Source: an uncultured Prevotella sp. (GTDB taxonomy: Bacteria > Bacteroidota > Bacteroidia > Bacteroidales > Bacteroidaceae). From it: a stretch of DNA of 38,175 bases. A model generated the notes under the pieces. It did no database searches. It was not told where the DNA came from and worked only from the letters and a program-made list of their open reading frames with translations. Numbering within the stretch: the first letter of the stretch is position 1; each line of letters begins with the position of its first letter. Positions 1-8,300 of the stretch are shown here, piece by piece. The DNA lies in contig CAJOEC010000071.1 in the NCBI GenBank assembly GCA_905233425.1, positions 1 to 38,175 of the forward strand, given 5' to 3'. A program made the position numbers and the translations under genes.

Positions 1-100
1 CGCCCTTTCAGGGCTTTCGTCTTGTGCCGACTTACCGGGGGTTTCACCCCCGTCTGTAGTCTTGTCGCCCCTTCAGGGCTTTTCAACCGTACAGGTCGAT
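1..100. repeat. Dispersed hairpin repeat, left copy
   Basis: The stretch from about 31 to 100 contains a GGGGGTTTCACCCCC hairpin, CGTCTGTAGTC, a second GCCCCTTCAGGGC hairpin, and AACCGTACAGGTCG. The same series, reverse-complemented, is at 38074-38155 near the other end of the window, with a different inner hairpin (GCTCCGAAGGAGC). It therefore appears to be a dispersed, structured intergenic repeat and not a gene. Bases 101-245 beyond it are AT-rich and show nothing recognisable. Confidence 0.7.
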
Positions 101-245
101 CTTTTTCATTATGCTTTTGATTTTTTATTTTAATTGTTACTTTTGTTTTTAACATGTCGTCCTCCGACGATACTTGAGACAAAACGGAATCGCCGAAACA
201 TCCCAGCAGATGTCTCGGCGGATATTTTTCTCGGTAGAACACAAC

Positions 246-587
246 CTATTCAAGGCCGTTTTTCTTCATCAGCTGTCGCAGCTCCTTGTTGGTGATGCTC
301 TCCTGGTCCGATTTGTCGTAGATGGTCACCAATGTTATGTCGGCACCGTTGGTAGCCACGAGCACGGTGTGGGTGATGACCCTTGCGCCACCGCTCTTGC
401 CCTTGCCTTTCGAGGCGATGGCGAAGCGCACCTTGCGCAGTTTCTTGCCGAGCTTCGTGCCCATGAGCGGATTCTCGCGCAACTCCTTGAGGAATGTCTC
501 GTAGTCGTCCCTCATCGACGGGTAGCGCTTGGCGAGCTGCTTCAGCTCCAGGGCGAAGTCGGGCGTGGTCTCAATGTTACAGTTCAT
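246..587 (-). CDS. RelE/HigB-type toxin of a type II toxin-antitoxin module
   Basis: The 113-residue basic protein has the layout of the RelE/ParE superfamily: an N-terminal helical part (ALELKQLAKRYPSMRDD), then strands rich in Lys/Arg (KLRKVRFAIASKGKGKSGG), then VLVATNGADITLVTIYDKSDQ and a C-terminal helix ending KKNGLE. In this family the toxin is usually a ribosome-associated mRNA interferase. Its start overlaps the last 11 bases of the gene upstream (577-810), the usual layout of an antitoxin-toxin operon. Family assignment is by pattern recognition. HigB-like is more likely than ParE because of the KGKGKSGGARV segment, but this is not certain. Target and activity are inferred. Confidence 0.72.
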   Translation of the reverse strand: MNCNIETTPDFALELKQLAKRYPSMRDDYETFLKELRENPLMGTKLGKKLRKVRFAIASKGKGKSGGARVITHTVLVATNGADITLVTIYDKSDQESITNKELRQLMKKNGLE

Positions 588-810
588 TGAGCAAGTCCTC
601 CGCTTTTACGCCCTTCAGCTTGCCGTCCTGCATCTGCTGGAGCTGGCCGAAAGAGTGGTCTATCTTATCGAGCGTCTGCTGCTTGGCCTGAGTCTGCTCC
701 GCAGCGTAGAGCGACCTGATAAAGTCGATGGTCTTGCGGAGCATCACTTCGCTGTCGAGCATAGGACTTATCTCGCGGAACAGTTCCGCACGTAATTGTA
801 CTGTAGCCAT
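577..810 (-). CDS. Probable antitoxin partner of the RelE/HigB-type toxin
   Basis: This 77-residue protein begins MATVQLRAELFREISPML and continues as a charged, probably helical chain (TIDFIRSLYAAEQTQAKQQ) ending AEDLLNEL. I see no helix-turn-helix. The N-terminal strand-like VQLRAEL followed by helices fits a small RelB/ribbon-helix-helix-type antitoxin, a form frequent in Bacteroidota TA pairs. The argument is mainly position: it comes first in the operon and overlaps the toxin start by 11 bp, which would couple translation and keep antitoxin in excess. Known antitoxins of this kind repress their own promoter; a candidate -7 element lies about 30 bp upstream at 840-847. Confidence 0.6.
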   Translation of the reverse strand: MATVQLRAELFREISPMLDSEVMLRKTIDFIRSLYAAEQTQAKQQTLDKIDHSFGQLQQMQDGKLKGVKAEDLLNEL

Positions 811-839
811 AATTCTCGTCGTTTAGTGTTTTACGGCTG

Positions 840-847
840 CAAAGGTA
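840..847 (-). promoter_or_regulatory. Candidate -7 element of the TA operon
   Basis: On the minus strand the bases read TACCTTTG, an exact match to the Bacteroidota -7 consensus TAnnTTTG, 30 bp before the antitoxin start. I see no clear -33 TTTG at the expected distance, so the call rests on one box. Confidence 0.45.
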
Positions 848-890
848 CAACAATTTTCCGACATTATCGCTAAGGAAGGCTATTTTTGTT

Positions 891-967
891 CTAAGGATTT
901 AAGGATTTTAAGGATTATTTCTATCGGCACGCTGCGCCGACCATCCTTTTTATCCTTTTAATCCTCA
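891..967. repeat. AAGGATTT-type repeat arranged as an inverted repeat
   Basis: The left half has three AAGGATT units and the right half has the complementary pattern (ATCCTTTTTATCC, TTTTAATCC). Between them is the small palindrome TCGGCACGCTGCGCCGA. The whole could fold into a long AT-rich hairpin. It lies upstream of the TA operon and may act as a transcriptional stop, but no U-tract is clear. Confidence 0.5.
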
Positions 968-1116
968 GACAAAAATGCCCTCAGAAAAATATCCGTTTGT
1001 CTCAGTATGTCAAAGAGCGATTGTTGGTTTGGGGTCGCCTGTCGGCGAGTCCGAAATTTTATCCGGGGCTGTCCGGAGGTACTTGGAGGCTCCGTTAGAA
1101 CAGAGGATATTTTCAC

Positions 1117-1221
1117 TCACTCCACGTCCTTCACCAAGCGCACGGAGAACCCGCTGTAGCGGCTGTTTTGATACTGCGGATTCACACCAAACGAACTGGA
1201 GATTAACATGTTTTTGTCTAC
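1117..1221 (-). pseudogene. 3' remnant of a FISUMP (DUF1566-like) domain gene
   Basis: Read on the minus strand, about 35 codons run VDKNMLISSSFGVNPQ then YQNSRYSGFSVRLVKDVE and stop at 1117-1119. The ending SRYSGFSVRLVKD is typical of the C-terminus of Fibrobacter succinogenes major paralogous (FISUMP) domain surface proteins, which are common in Prevotella. No start codon or upstream domain remains: directly upstream, from 1222, the DNA becomes a copy of the dispersed GGCTACGGGTAGGCGAGCT-type repeat. The simplest reading is that a repeat insertion or deletion removed the 5' part of the gene. Identification rests on a short motif only. Confidence 0.5.
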
Positions 1222-1267
1222 GCGCAGCCTCATTCCCGAGCGGAGCTCGCCTACCCGTAGCCTTTCC
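1222..1267 (-). repeat. Fragment of the 340-bp repeat family
   Basis: This is a partial copy of the segment CTCATTCCCGAGC...GCTCGCCTACCCGTAGCC found inside the three long elements at 4933, 19490 and 25421, and again twice in tandem at 19959-20036. The GCTGCGCGTAG extension at its inner edge is shared with the copy at 20025-20036. It abuts the FISUMP remnant. Confidence 0.7.
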
Positions 1268-1310
1268 CCTCCCAATATTCATTCTGGGATACCTCAAGGT
1301 ATGAAATCGG

Positions 1311-1458
1311 GTTCACGGCGGCCGCTACGAACAATCACGGCGGCCGCTGTGAATATTCACGGCGGCCGCTGTGAATGTTTTCAGCGGCCGCCGTGAACCA
1401 CGCAGATGCGGCCTTTCTCCCACGAAAGTGCGACAATTCTCCCACGGAGATACGACAA
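1311..1458. repeat. 22-bp-period palindrome array A
   Basis: Four copies of the palindrome GCGGCCGC occur at 1318-1325, 1340-1347, 1362-1369 and 1384-1391, exactly 22 bp apart, each inside a longer imperfect palindrome of the form TTCACGGCGGCCGCTGTGAA. The same period continues to the right with a different sequence: TTCTCCCACG starts at 1415 and again at 1437, and both units end in CGACAA. A weakly matching unit (CCACGCAGATGCGGC) bridges the two types. This looks like a chain of 22-bp units diverging along its length. Two other arrays with the same period are at 25908 and 37912. I do not recognise the family. Confidence 0.75.
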
Positions 1459-1490
1459 AAGCCCCGAACTTTCGACGCATCGCGGGGCTT
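1459..1490 (-). terminator. Terminator hairpin downstream of the AAA-ATPase gene
   Basis: An 8-bp stem, AAGCCCCG at 1459-1466 with CGGGGCTT at 1483-1490, lies nine bases beyond the stop codon of the minus-strand gene ending at 1499. On the minus strand it is followed by TTTTGTCG, a short T-rich tail. A rho-independent terminator is likely. Confidence 0.65.
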
Positions 1491-1498
1491 GGCATCGG

Positions 1499-3193
1499 TC
1501 ACACAAAGTTTTTCTCTATCCTGCAGGTGTGCTCTTTTGTCTTCTCATTATAGCTGATGCCGACTAAGAGGATGTTGTCGGTGAAACGCTTCAGCACGTC
1601 AGGATAGTTGCGCTCCTTAATCTGGTCTATGGCAGCGTGTTCGGTCTTGTTCCATTTCAGCTCAACCACGACGGCGGGCAAGTAACCGCCTGTCCGAGGA
1701 ATGAACACCAAGTCAGCATAACCCTTGCCTGTGGGCAATTCCTGAATGGATATGTATTTGTCGATGGCGCTGATATAGCCCAGCTTCAGCACGGAGCGCA
1801 GGGCCTGCTCGTTGCTGTAGAAGTCTGGGCCGGCATCGCCGTCATGTATCTGCCCGACAATTTCTGCCACTAAACGTTCATCTCCGTCAAGAGTTGCCCT
1901 CATCAGGCGGTCGGAAAGCTTCACCATGGCCGAGAGCTTCTTGTGCGTCTTGCTGCCGCGCAGAGCCTCGACGAACTCTATGCGTATCTCCTTGTTGGGT
2001 ACGGTCGCGGTCTCTTCTTCGACGTTATACGACAGATAGCCCAGATGGATGAAGAGCGTGAGCAGTTCGTCGTCGCTGCCTATTGAGCTGACATCGAAGC
2101 CGAAGCGCAGAGCTTTCACTTCCTGCCGCTCTCCGCGCAGCAGCTTTTCCAGTCTCTCCTGCACGCCATTCATGTCGAGGTCGATGTACCTCTGGAGTGT
2201 CTCGAAAGCTGAGGTTCTGCCCCAGTAGTTGTCATAGACATGGCTTGTGCAGGCAATAATCACGGAGTTGGGATTGAACACCGACTGTAGTCCAGCTCCA
2301 AAATTATAGCCGTCGTACCAGCCTTTCATGTCTTCGTAGTCCATGCCATACTTTTCGCACAAATGCTTTACCTCAACTTCTGTAAAGCCGAAAAGCCCCG
2401 CCAACTGTCTGGGGTTCGCCATGGAGAACTCCTGGAAGTCGTTGAGTGCCGACTGTGTGCCATAGCGTTTGATGGGCAGGATGCCGGTCATATACACACA
2501 GGCAAACACCTTGGCGGTATTGCCGCCCTTGAACATACGGCGGAGGAAATTCACATATTTGTCAAAAGCCCCACCCCCAACCCCTCCCGCAGGGGGGAGG
2601 GGAGTAGTTACATTTGACGTTTGCCCGCTTCTTGTTTTTGCGTCTTGAATGTATATACTCCCCTCCCCCTTGCGGGAGGGGGTGGGGGTGGGGCTATTTT
2701 CGCGGCATATTGCATCCCACTCGTCGATAACCATCACGAACTTCTCGTCCGTTGCCATGTTTATCTCCAACAGAGTGTCCATCAGGTCGGCATCGTCATC
2801 AACCTCCACCTCAGGATAGACTTTCTTCATGTCCTTGATTATAGCAGCCTGTATTATGTCTACAATGTCATCCCTTCCCTCATATCGGGTGGTGAAATCG
2901 GTAACATCAAGATAGATGGCAGGATACTTGTTCAGGTGCTGCCCGAATGAAGGGTCGGCAGCTATTTTATAGGGTGCGAACAGCTCGCGGCTGTCCGACG
3001 ACTTGTCGTAGTAGGCGTAGAGCATCTGTGCCGCCGCAGTCTTGCCGAAGCGGCGCGGACGGGTGACGCAGGTGAGCATCATCGGTTTGCTGATGGTGGA
3101 ATTGATGTAGCCGATGAGTTCCGTCTTGTCGATATACTCACCATTGGCATATCTCTTGAAGCCGTCATTGCCTCTATTAATGTATTTTCCCAT
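1499..3193 (-). CDS. AAA-ATPase with C-terminal PD-(D/E)XK nuclease-like domain
   Basis: The 564-residue protein matches the Bacteroidota family that pairs an AAA-ATPase-like domain (Pfam PF09820 type) with a PD-(D/E)XK-like domain (PF08011 type). The N-terminal part has the family's Walker A variant RPRRFGKT at residues 45-52 and Walker B FVMVIDEWD at 152-160. The C-terminus has GYADLVFIP followed by AVVVELKWN, the nuclease-like core. These genes are numerous in gut Bacteroidota and their role is unknown; defence or mobile-DNA functions have been suggested. Residues 167-209, just after Walker B, are not family sequence: they are encoded by an inserted palindromic element (2568-2694), so the protein carries about 43 extra Pro/Gly/Ser-rich residues, probably in a surface loop. 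It is monocistronic with its own terminator. Confidence 0.85.
   Translation of the reverse strand: MGKYINRGNDGFKRYANGEYIDKTELIGYINSTISKPMMLTCVTRPRRFGKTAAAQMLYAYYDKSSDSRELFAPYKIAADPSFGQHLNKYPAIYLDVTDFTTRYEGRDDIVDIIQAAIIKDMKKVYPEVEVDDDADLMDTLLEINMATDEKFVMVIDEWDAICRENSPTPTPSRKGEGSIYIQDAKTRSGQTSNVTTPLPPAGGVGGGAFDKYVNFLRRMFKGGNTAKVFACVYMTGILPIKRYGTQSALNDFQEFSMANPRQLAGLFGFTEVEVKHLCEKYGMDYEDMKGWYDGYNFGAGLQSVFNPNSVIIACTSHVYDNYWGRTSAFETLQRYIDLDMNGVQERLEKLLRGERQEVKALRFGFDVSSIGSDDELLTLFIHLGYLSYNVEEETATVPNKEIRIEFVEALRGSKTHKKLSAMVKLSDRLMRATLDGDERLVAEIVGQIHDGDAGPDFYSNEQALRSVLKLGYISAIDKYISIQELPTGKGYADLVFIPRTGGYLPAVVVELKWNKTEHAAIDQIKERNYPDVLKRFTDNILLVGISYNEKTKEHTCRIEKNFV
2568..2694. repeat. In-frame coding palindromic element, copy 1 (in the AAA-ATPase gene)
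   Basis: Two arms, each itself a hairpin, face each other. The left arm runs GCCCCACCCCCAACCCC to GGGGAGTAGTTAC and the right arm GTATATACTCCCC to GGGGTGGGGCT, with about 45 bp between. It is read through without a stop as SPTPTPSRKGEG ... VTTPLPPAGGVGGG. The same architecture recurs at 15141, 17285, 34469 and 35247, and as single arms at 19059, 19891, 21234 and 24080. Confidence 0.85.
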
Positions 3194-3255
3194 AATCCTA
3201 TGTATTTTTTGTGGTAAAGTCTATCAACACTCAACTCTTAACCCTAATGGTTTTG

Positions 3256-3288
3256 CAAAATTACAATTTTGTTTTCTTTGGCGCCAAC
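3256..3288 (-). promoter_or_regulatory. Promoter of the AAA-ATPase gene
   Basis: The minus strand has TAATTTTG at 3263-3256, an exact TAnnTTTG -7 box. A near match to the -33 box (GTTG at 3288-3285) lies 21 bp away. It is 63 bp upstream of the ATPase start and faces away from the lpxC promoter. Confidence 0.5.
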
Positions 3289-3365
3289 ACCTTAACGTTT
3301 ATTAAACAATAAACATTAAACAACAAACAAAAATAGCCCAAAGTTGCATTTTCATGCTGAAAGTT

Positions 3366-3396
3366 TTGCGCTTTCGACTTTTTTTAGTAATTTTGC
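3366..3396 (+). promoter_or_regulatory. Promoter of lpxC-fabZ
   Basis: TTTG at 3366-3369 and TAATTTTG at 3389-3396, with 19 bp between, match the Bacteroidota -33/-7 consensus. The -7 box ends 33 bp before the ATG at 3430. Confidence 0.7.
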
Positions 3397-3429
3397 AGCC
3401 AACAAGTAAACACTAAACAATATTTATAT

Positions 3430-4812
3430 ATGAAACAGAAAACACTGAAGGGGAGCTTCACGCTCTGCGGCAAAGGTCTTCACACAGGCCTGAGCCTGAC
3501 CGTAACATTCAATCCTGCACCTGAAAACCATGGCTACAAAATACAGCGCATCGACATCGACGGCATGCCAGTCATCGACGCCGTGGCGGAAAATGTGGTG
3601 GACACACAGCGAGGCACGGTGCTCGGCAAGGGCGACATAAGAATATCGACCGTCGAGCACGCCCTGTCGGCACTCTACGCGCTGGGCATAGACAACTGCC
3701 TGCTACAGGTCAACGGCCCTGAGTTCCCAATCTTAGACGGCTCCGCTGTCAAGTACGTGGAGAAAATCCAGGAAGTCGGCATCGAGGAGCAGAACGCCCC
3801 CAAGGACTTCTACGTCATACGCAAGAAGATCGAGGTGAAGGACGAGGAGAGCGGCTCGTGCATCACCATTCTGCCCGACGAGGAGATGTCGCTCACCACG
3901 ATGTGCAGCTTCGAATCGAAATTCATCAACTCGCAGTTTGCCACCCTCGACGACATCAGCCAGTATGCCGCAGAGATTGCCCCGGCACGAACCTTCGTCT
4001 TCGTCCGCGACATCGAGCCTCTGCTGCAGGCCAACCTTATCAAGGGCGGCGACTTGGACAACGCCATAGTGATGTACGAGCGGCAGACAACACAGGAGCG
4101 GCTCGACATGCTCGCCGACATGCTCCATGTGGAGCACCGCGACGCCACGGAGCTGGGCTACATACAGCACAAGCCGTTGGTCTGGGAGAACGAGTGCACT
4201 CGCCACAAGCTCTTGGACGTCATTGGCGACATGGCCCTCATAGGCAAGCCCATCAAGGGGCGCATCATCGCCACACGGCCCGGCCACACCATCAACAACC
4301 GATTCGCACGTGAGATGCGCAAGGAGATTCGCAAGCACGAGATCCAGGCACCCTTCTACGACCCCAACGAGCCGCCGGTGATGGACGTGAACCGCATTCG
4401 CGAACTGCTGCCCCACCGCTACCCCATGCAGCTTGTCGACAAGATCATCGAGATTGGACCCACAAGCATCGTCGGAGTGAAGAACATCACGGCCAACGAG
4501 CCGTTCTTCCAGGGGCATTTCCCCCAGGAGCCAGTCATGCCCGGCGTGCTGCAGATTGAGGCCATGGCACAGACAGGAGGCATACTCGTGCTCAACAGCG
4601 TGGAGGAGCCTGAGCGGTGGAGCACGTATTTCATGAAGATCGACGGCGTTAAGTTCCGCCAGAAGGTGGTGCCAGGCGACACGCTGCTCTTCAAGGTCGA
4701 GCTGCTGGCCCCGCTGCGCCACGGCATCTCGTCGATGAAAGGCTATGTCTTCGTCGGCGACAAGGTCGTGTCGGAGGCGACATTCACCGCACAGATAGTG
4801 AAAAACAAGTAA
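3430..4812 (+). CDS. lpxC/fabZ: Bifunctional LpxC-FabZ: UDP-3-O-acyl-GlcNAc deacetylase / 3-hydroxyacyl-ACP dehydratase
   Basis: The 460-residue protein fuses two lipid enzymes in one chain, the usual arrangement in Bacteroidota. Residues 1-300 are LpxC, the zinc deacetylase that commits UDP-acyl-GlcNAc to lipid A synthesis. Metal and catalytic residues are visible as H77 (STVEHALSAL), H259 and D263 (HKLLDVIGD) and H286 (RPGHTINN). Residues 318-460 are FabZ, which dehydrates 3-hydroxyacyl-ACP in fatty-acid elongation, with LPHRYPMQLVD at 327-337, catalytic H363 (QGHFPQEP) and E377 (QIEAMAQ). Both activities draw on the same acyl-ACP pool, so the fusion keeps lipid A and phospholipid synthesis in fixed ratio. 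The protein is cytoplasmic with no signal peptide. The lpxD and lpxA genes that often surround it are not next to it here. Confidence 0.95.
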   Translation: MKQKTLKGSFTLCGKGLHTGLSLTVTFNPAPENHGYKIQRIDIDGMPVIDAVAENVVDTQRGTVLGKGDIRISTVEHALSALYALGIDNCLLQVNGPEFPILDGSAVKYVEKIQEVGIEEQNAPKDFYVIRKKIEVKDEESGSCITILPDEEMSLTTMCSFESKFINSQFATLDDISQYAAEIAPARTFVFVRDIEPLLQANLIKGGDLDNAIVMYERQTTQERLDMLADMLHVEHRDATELGYIQHKPLVWENECTRHKLLDVIGDMALIGKPIKGRIIATRPGHTINNRFAREMRKEIRKHEIQAPFYDPNEPPVMDVNRIRELLPHRYPMQLVDKIIEIGPTSIVGVKNITANEPFFQGHFPQEPVMPGVLQIEAMAQTGGILVLNSVEEPERWSTYFMKIDGVKFRQKVVPGDTLLFKVELLAPLRHGISSMKGYVFVGDKVVSEATFTAQIVKNK

Positions 4813-4826
4813 CTTCTTTCTTGACC

Positions 4827-4916
4827 ACGAATTACACGAATTACACGAATTACACGAATTACACGAATTACACGAATTACACGAATTTGACGAATTAAAT
4901 GAATTAAACGAATTAA
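4827..4916. repeat. 9-bp tandem repeat (ACGAATTAC unit)
   Basis: About seven near-perfect copies of ACGAATTAC run from 4827 and then degrade into GAATTTGACGAATTAAATG-like units. The array begins 14 bp after the lpxC-fabZ stop codon. A period of nine keeps reading frames open on both strands, which explains the spurious repetitive ORFs here. Together with the long repeat that follows, it accounts for most of the 539-bp gap between lpxC-fabZ and the C10 protease gene. Confidence 0.85.
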
Positions 4917-4932
4917 GTAAAAGTAAAAAAAC

Positions 4933-5298
4933 AAATTGGTACAAACAGGTGATTATCGTATGTTTCCGCAGAACGGCCTGAAAGGCCAGCAAGCAGTCAG
5001 CCCAGGGCAACGCCCTGGGTATGATGCCAGGGGTATCATCGTCCCTGAAAGGCTACGGGTAGGCGAGCTTTGCTCGGGAATGAGGGCAAAAGCCTTGGAC
5101 GGAGGCGATGCCTCCTACTCATTCTTTTGCCCTTACAGGGCGGGGGCTGCGTGCTCTCATGCCTACCCAGGGCGCTGCCCTGGGCTGACTGCTCGTTGCC
5201 CCTTCGGGGCGTGGTCGAGCACACAAAGTCGCACCAATCGACGGCGACAAGGTCATCTATCACAACCACCGGACGACCAGTTGTTTTTTAATCATTAC
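4933..5298 (+). repeat. MITE-like 340-bp hairpin-rich element, copy R1
   Basis: This copy runs from AAATTGGTAC to the TTGTTTTTTAATCATTACC boundary and contains a series of hairpins: GAACGGCCTGAAAGGCC, CCCAGGGCAACGCCCTGGG, GGAGGCGATGCCTCC, CCCAGGGCGCTGCCCTGGG and GCCCCTTCGGGGC. The copies at 19490 and 25421 are in the opposite orientation and clearly homologous throughout. R1 differs by about 40 extra bases (about 5236-5280) just inside its right edge. No transposase is present. It separates lpxC-fabZ from the C10 protease gene. Confidence 0.8.
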
Positions 5299-5351
5299 CA
5301 AACTAATTAAACTAATTTGATGTAAAATCCATAACAAAAAACCTAACAACT

Positions 5352-8300
5352 ATGAACAGACTACTATCCATTTTTCTTTCCCCGACGCTAACGCGCCGGG
5401 CACAGTGGCTGTCTTCACTGGCAGTACTGCTCTGTGCCACCACCTTGCAGGCTGCACCAATCGACAAGGAACAGGCTTTGGCGAAGGCCAGGCAGTTCTA
5501 CACCACCCACGGCCAACAGGCGAAGAGCGGCCGGCTGAGGCAGGTGGCACGCTCCACCGACGTGAGCGTGAAGTTGCAGAACGACTATTTCTACGTGTTC
5601 GCAGCCGGCGAGGACGACGGTTTCGTCATCATCAGCGGCGACGACGCCACACCGTCAGTCCTCGGATATGCCGACAAGGGCACCTTCAGCGCCGAGAATA
5701 TGCCCGAGAACATGAAGGCATGGCTCGAAGGCTATGCCGACCAGATACGCTGTCTGCAGCGTGGCAACTATACGGCAACAGTCAACGCCGCCCCTCCCAT
5801 ACACCCGGCAGTACAGCCGCTGATGAAGTCGATGTGGGGCCAGGACGGACCCTACAACCTGAAGTGCCCCGTGTTCTTCGACGAGAAGAAATACGGAAGG
5901 GCTGTCACGGGCTGCGTGGCAACGGCCATGGCACAGGTGATGTACTACCACAAGTTTCCTGCCAGCACCACGCAGAGGATTCCCGGATACCAGTGCCGAA
6001 AAGACCATAGCGAGTATATAGGAAGCAGCACACCGTCGTATGTCACCGTCCCTGCCTTCCCCGTAACCTCCTTCGACTGGGACAACATTCTCCCCGTGTA
6101 TGATGGAGACGAGACCGACGCACAGAAGAACGCCGTAGCCACGCTGATGCTGGCTTGCGGAACTGCGATGGAGATGGACTACGGCATAAACGACGTTGGC
6201 GGCAGCGGAGCATACAGCCAAGACATCAAGAAGGCCCTCACCACCTATTTCAACTACGACAAGAGCATGTTCTACGCATCGCGCAACAACTACACTCTCA
6301 ACGACTGGGACGCCCTCCTCTACGGCGAGCTGACCGCCCAGCGCCCTATATGCTATAACGGACAGTCGATAGGCGGCGGCCACGAGTTTGTCATCGACGG
6401 TTACGACGGCGAGGGCTACTACCACTTGAACTGGGGCTGGACCGGATGGCAGGACGGCTATTTCCTGCTCGACATCCTGACCCCCGGCGACGACTCGGGC
6501 ATCGGGGCCGGAAGCGGCGGTTACAACTGCAACCAGTTTGCATTGATAGGCATGAAGCCCAATGCAAACGGGGCGAATCCCGCCAACGACGTGATGACGA
6601 CCGACTCTATTGGCATCATCGACAAAACTATCTTCACCAGGTCATCCCGATTACAGAACTTCACGGGTGTCAATATCAAGGCCAGTGTCTGGAACAGAAA
6701 CGGATATGAAGGCGCTTTCGACATCGGATTCGGTGTCTACGATGAAAACGACAACCTGAAATCGGTGCACCCCCTCCGCACAAATGTCAAATACGCCCAC
6801 GGCAGCGGCTATGTCTGCTACCGTGCAAGCCTGAAATTCGATTTCGGCATCAACCTGGATAACGGAACCTACCGCATACGCCCCATAAGCAAAGCGACGC
6901 AGTCTACAAAATGGCTGCCGAACATCGGCTCTGAGACATACTTCATCAGGGCACAGGTCACAACGAATAGTCTTGAGCTGTCCTTGCCTTTCGAGTATCT
7001 GCATGGAAGCCTCGTCGTCAACAACAGCCCCTATGCCGGGGGACCGACAGATATCAGAATGTATTTCAACAACGACGGTGAGAAATACATCGGCAACGTC
7101 TACCTGTACAAATATGACGAGGATGCCGAGGATGCCGATAATGTATGGAAAATGCTCTATGCCGAACACTTGGAGATAGGCAAGGGTGAGAGCCAGCAGA
7201 GGGATGCCGTGATAGTCCTTGAAGAGACTGGCAGGCATACAATAGTGCTCTTCCTCGATGAAGGCTATTCACTGGCAAGCACCGAAGTAGTGACAAAGGC
7301 TCCAAAGCCACAAACGCTCAACTGCACCTACAACGTGACTAACGGCAACAACACCAACTTCGAGATAAACAGCGACCGCTTCGAGGTGGACATCAACTAC
7401 AGGAACATAGGCACCAACAATTACGACGACTTCGTCCAAGTATATCTTATAAAAGAAGTTGAGGAGAACAAATACGCCATCGCAACCATCAAGAACGACC
7501 GGGTGACCATTCCATCGGAAGGCAGCGTCAAGCGCAGCTATGTGTTCAAGGGTCTCGAAAACGGCACCACATATTTCGCACGTGCCTTCTACAATTCTGA
7601 AGGCGAGCAGAAGTATTCAAGCAACAGCAACCTGTACACCATCAAATTCACAGTTCCATCGCCATACGCAGTACTCAACAATGGCACACTTTCGTTCTAT
7701 TATGACAGCAAGAGGGCAACAAGAAAGGGTCAGACCTACGACATTGACTATTCATACGCCAACTACCTGCCCGCATGGGCACCCGACAGCCTGAGTATCA
7801 ACAGCGTAGTGTTCGACTCGTCGTTCGCAAACTACACGCCCAACAGCACAGCCTATTGGTTCGGAGGTTATTACAACAACCTCACCAGCATCACAGGCTT
7901 GAAAAACCTCAACACCGAATATGTCACCAGCATGGACAACATGTTCCGGTCGTGCAAGGCTCTGAAAAACATCGATGTCAGCGGATTCAAGACAGGAAAC
8001 GTCACAACAATGAGAAGCATGTTCTATGGGTGCAATGCGTTGGAGTCTGTCGATGTCAGCAAGTTCGACACAAAGAACGTAAGATACATGAACTTTATGT
8101 TCTGTGGCTGCAATTCATTGGAAACGATAGACGTCAGCCGTTTCGAGACAGGCAACGTCATCTATTTCAACAGCATGTTCTCTGAGTGTAATTCGCTGAA
8201 GAGCATCGACGTGAGCAAATTCGACATGTCCAGTGCCACCGACATCAGTTTCATGTTCAACAAATGTTCTTCACTAACGTTTGTAAACTTGTCGCAACTC

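Noticed and set aside
3733..5010. 425-residue minus-strand frame opposite lpxC-fabZ
   Set aside because: Antisense shadow of a GC-rich coding region that runs on into the 9-bp repeat (NSFNSSNSCNSCNS). The sense gene has full catalytic motifs.
4936..5310. Open frame of about 120 residues with MFPQNGLKGQQAVSPGQ and GMRAKALDGG, repeated at 19488-19841 and 25428-25730
   Set aside because: The similarity follows from the DNA repeat (R1-R3). The frames diverge after the hairpins, there is no ribosome-binding or domain signal, and the hairpins explain the conservation better than a protein does.
5306..5330. Promoter for the C10 protease operon (ACTAATTTGATG)
   Set aside because: The box is one base short of TAnnTTTG and has no -33 TTTG at the right distance.
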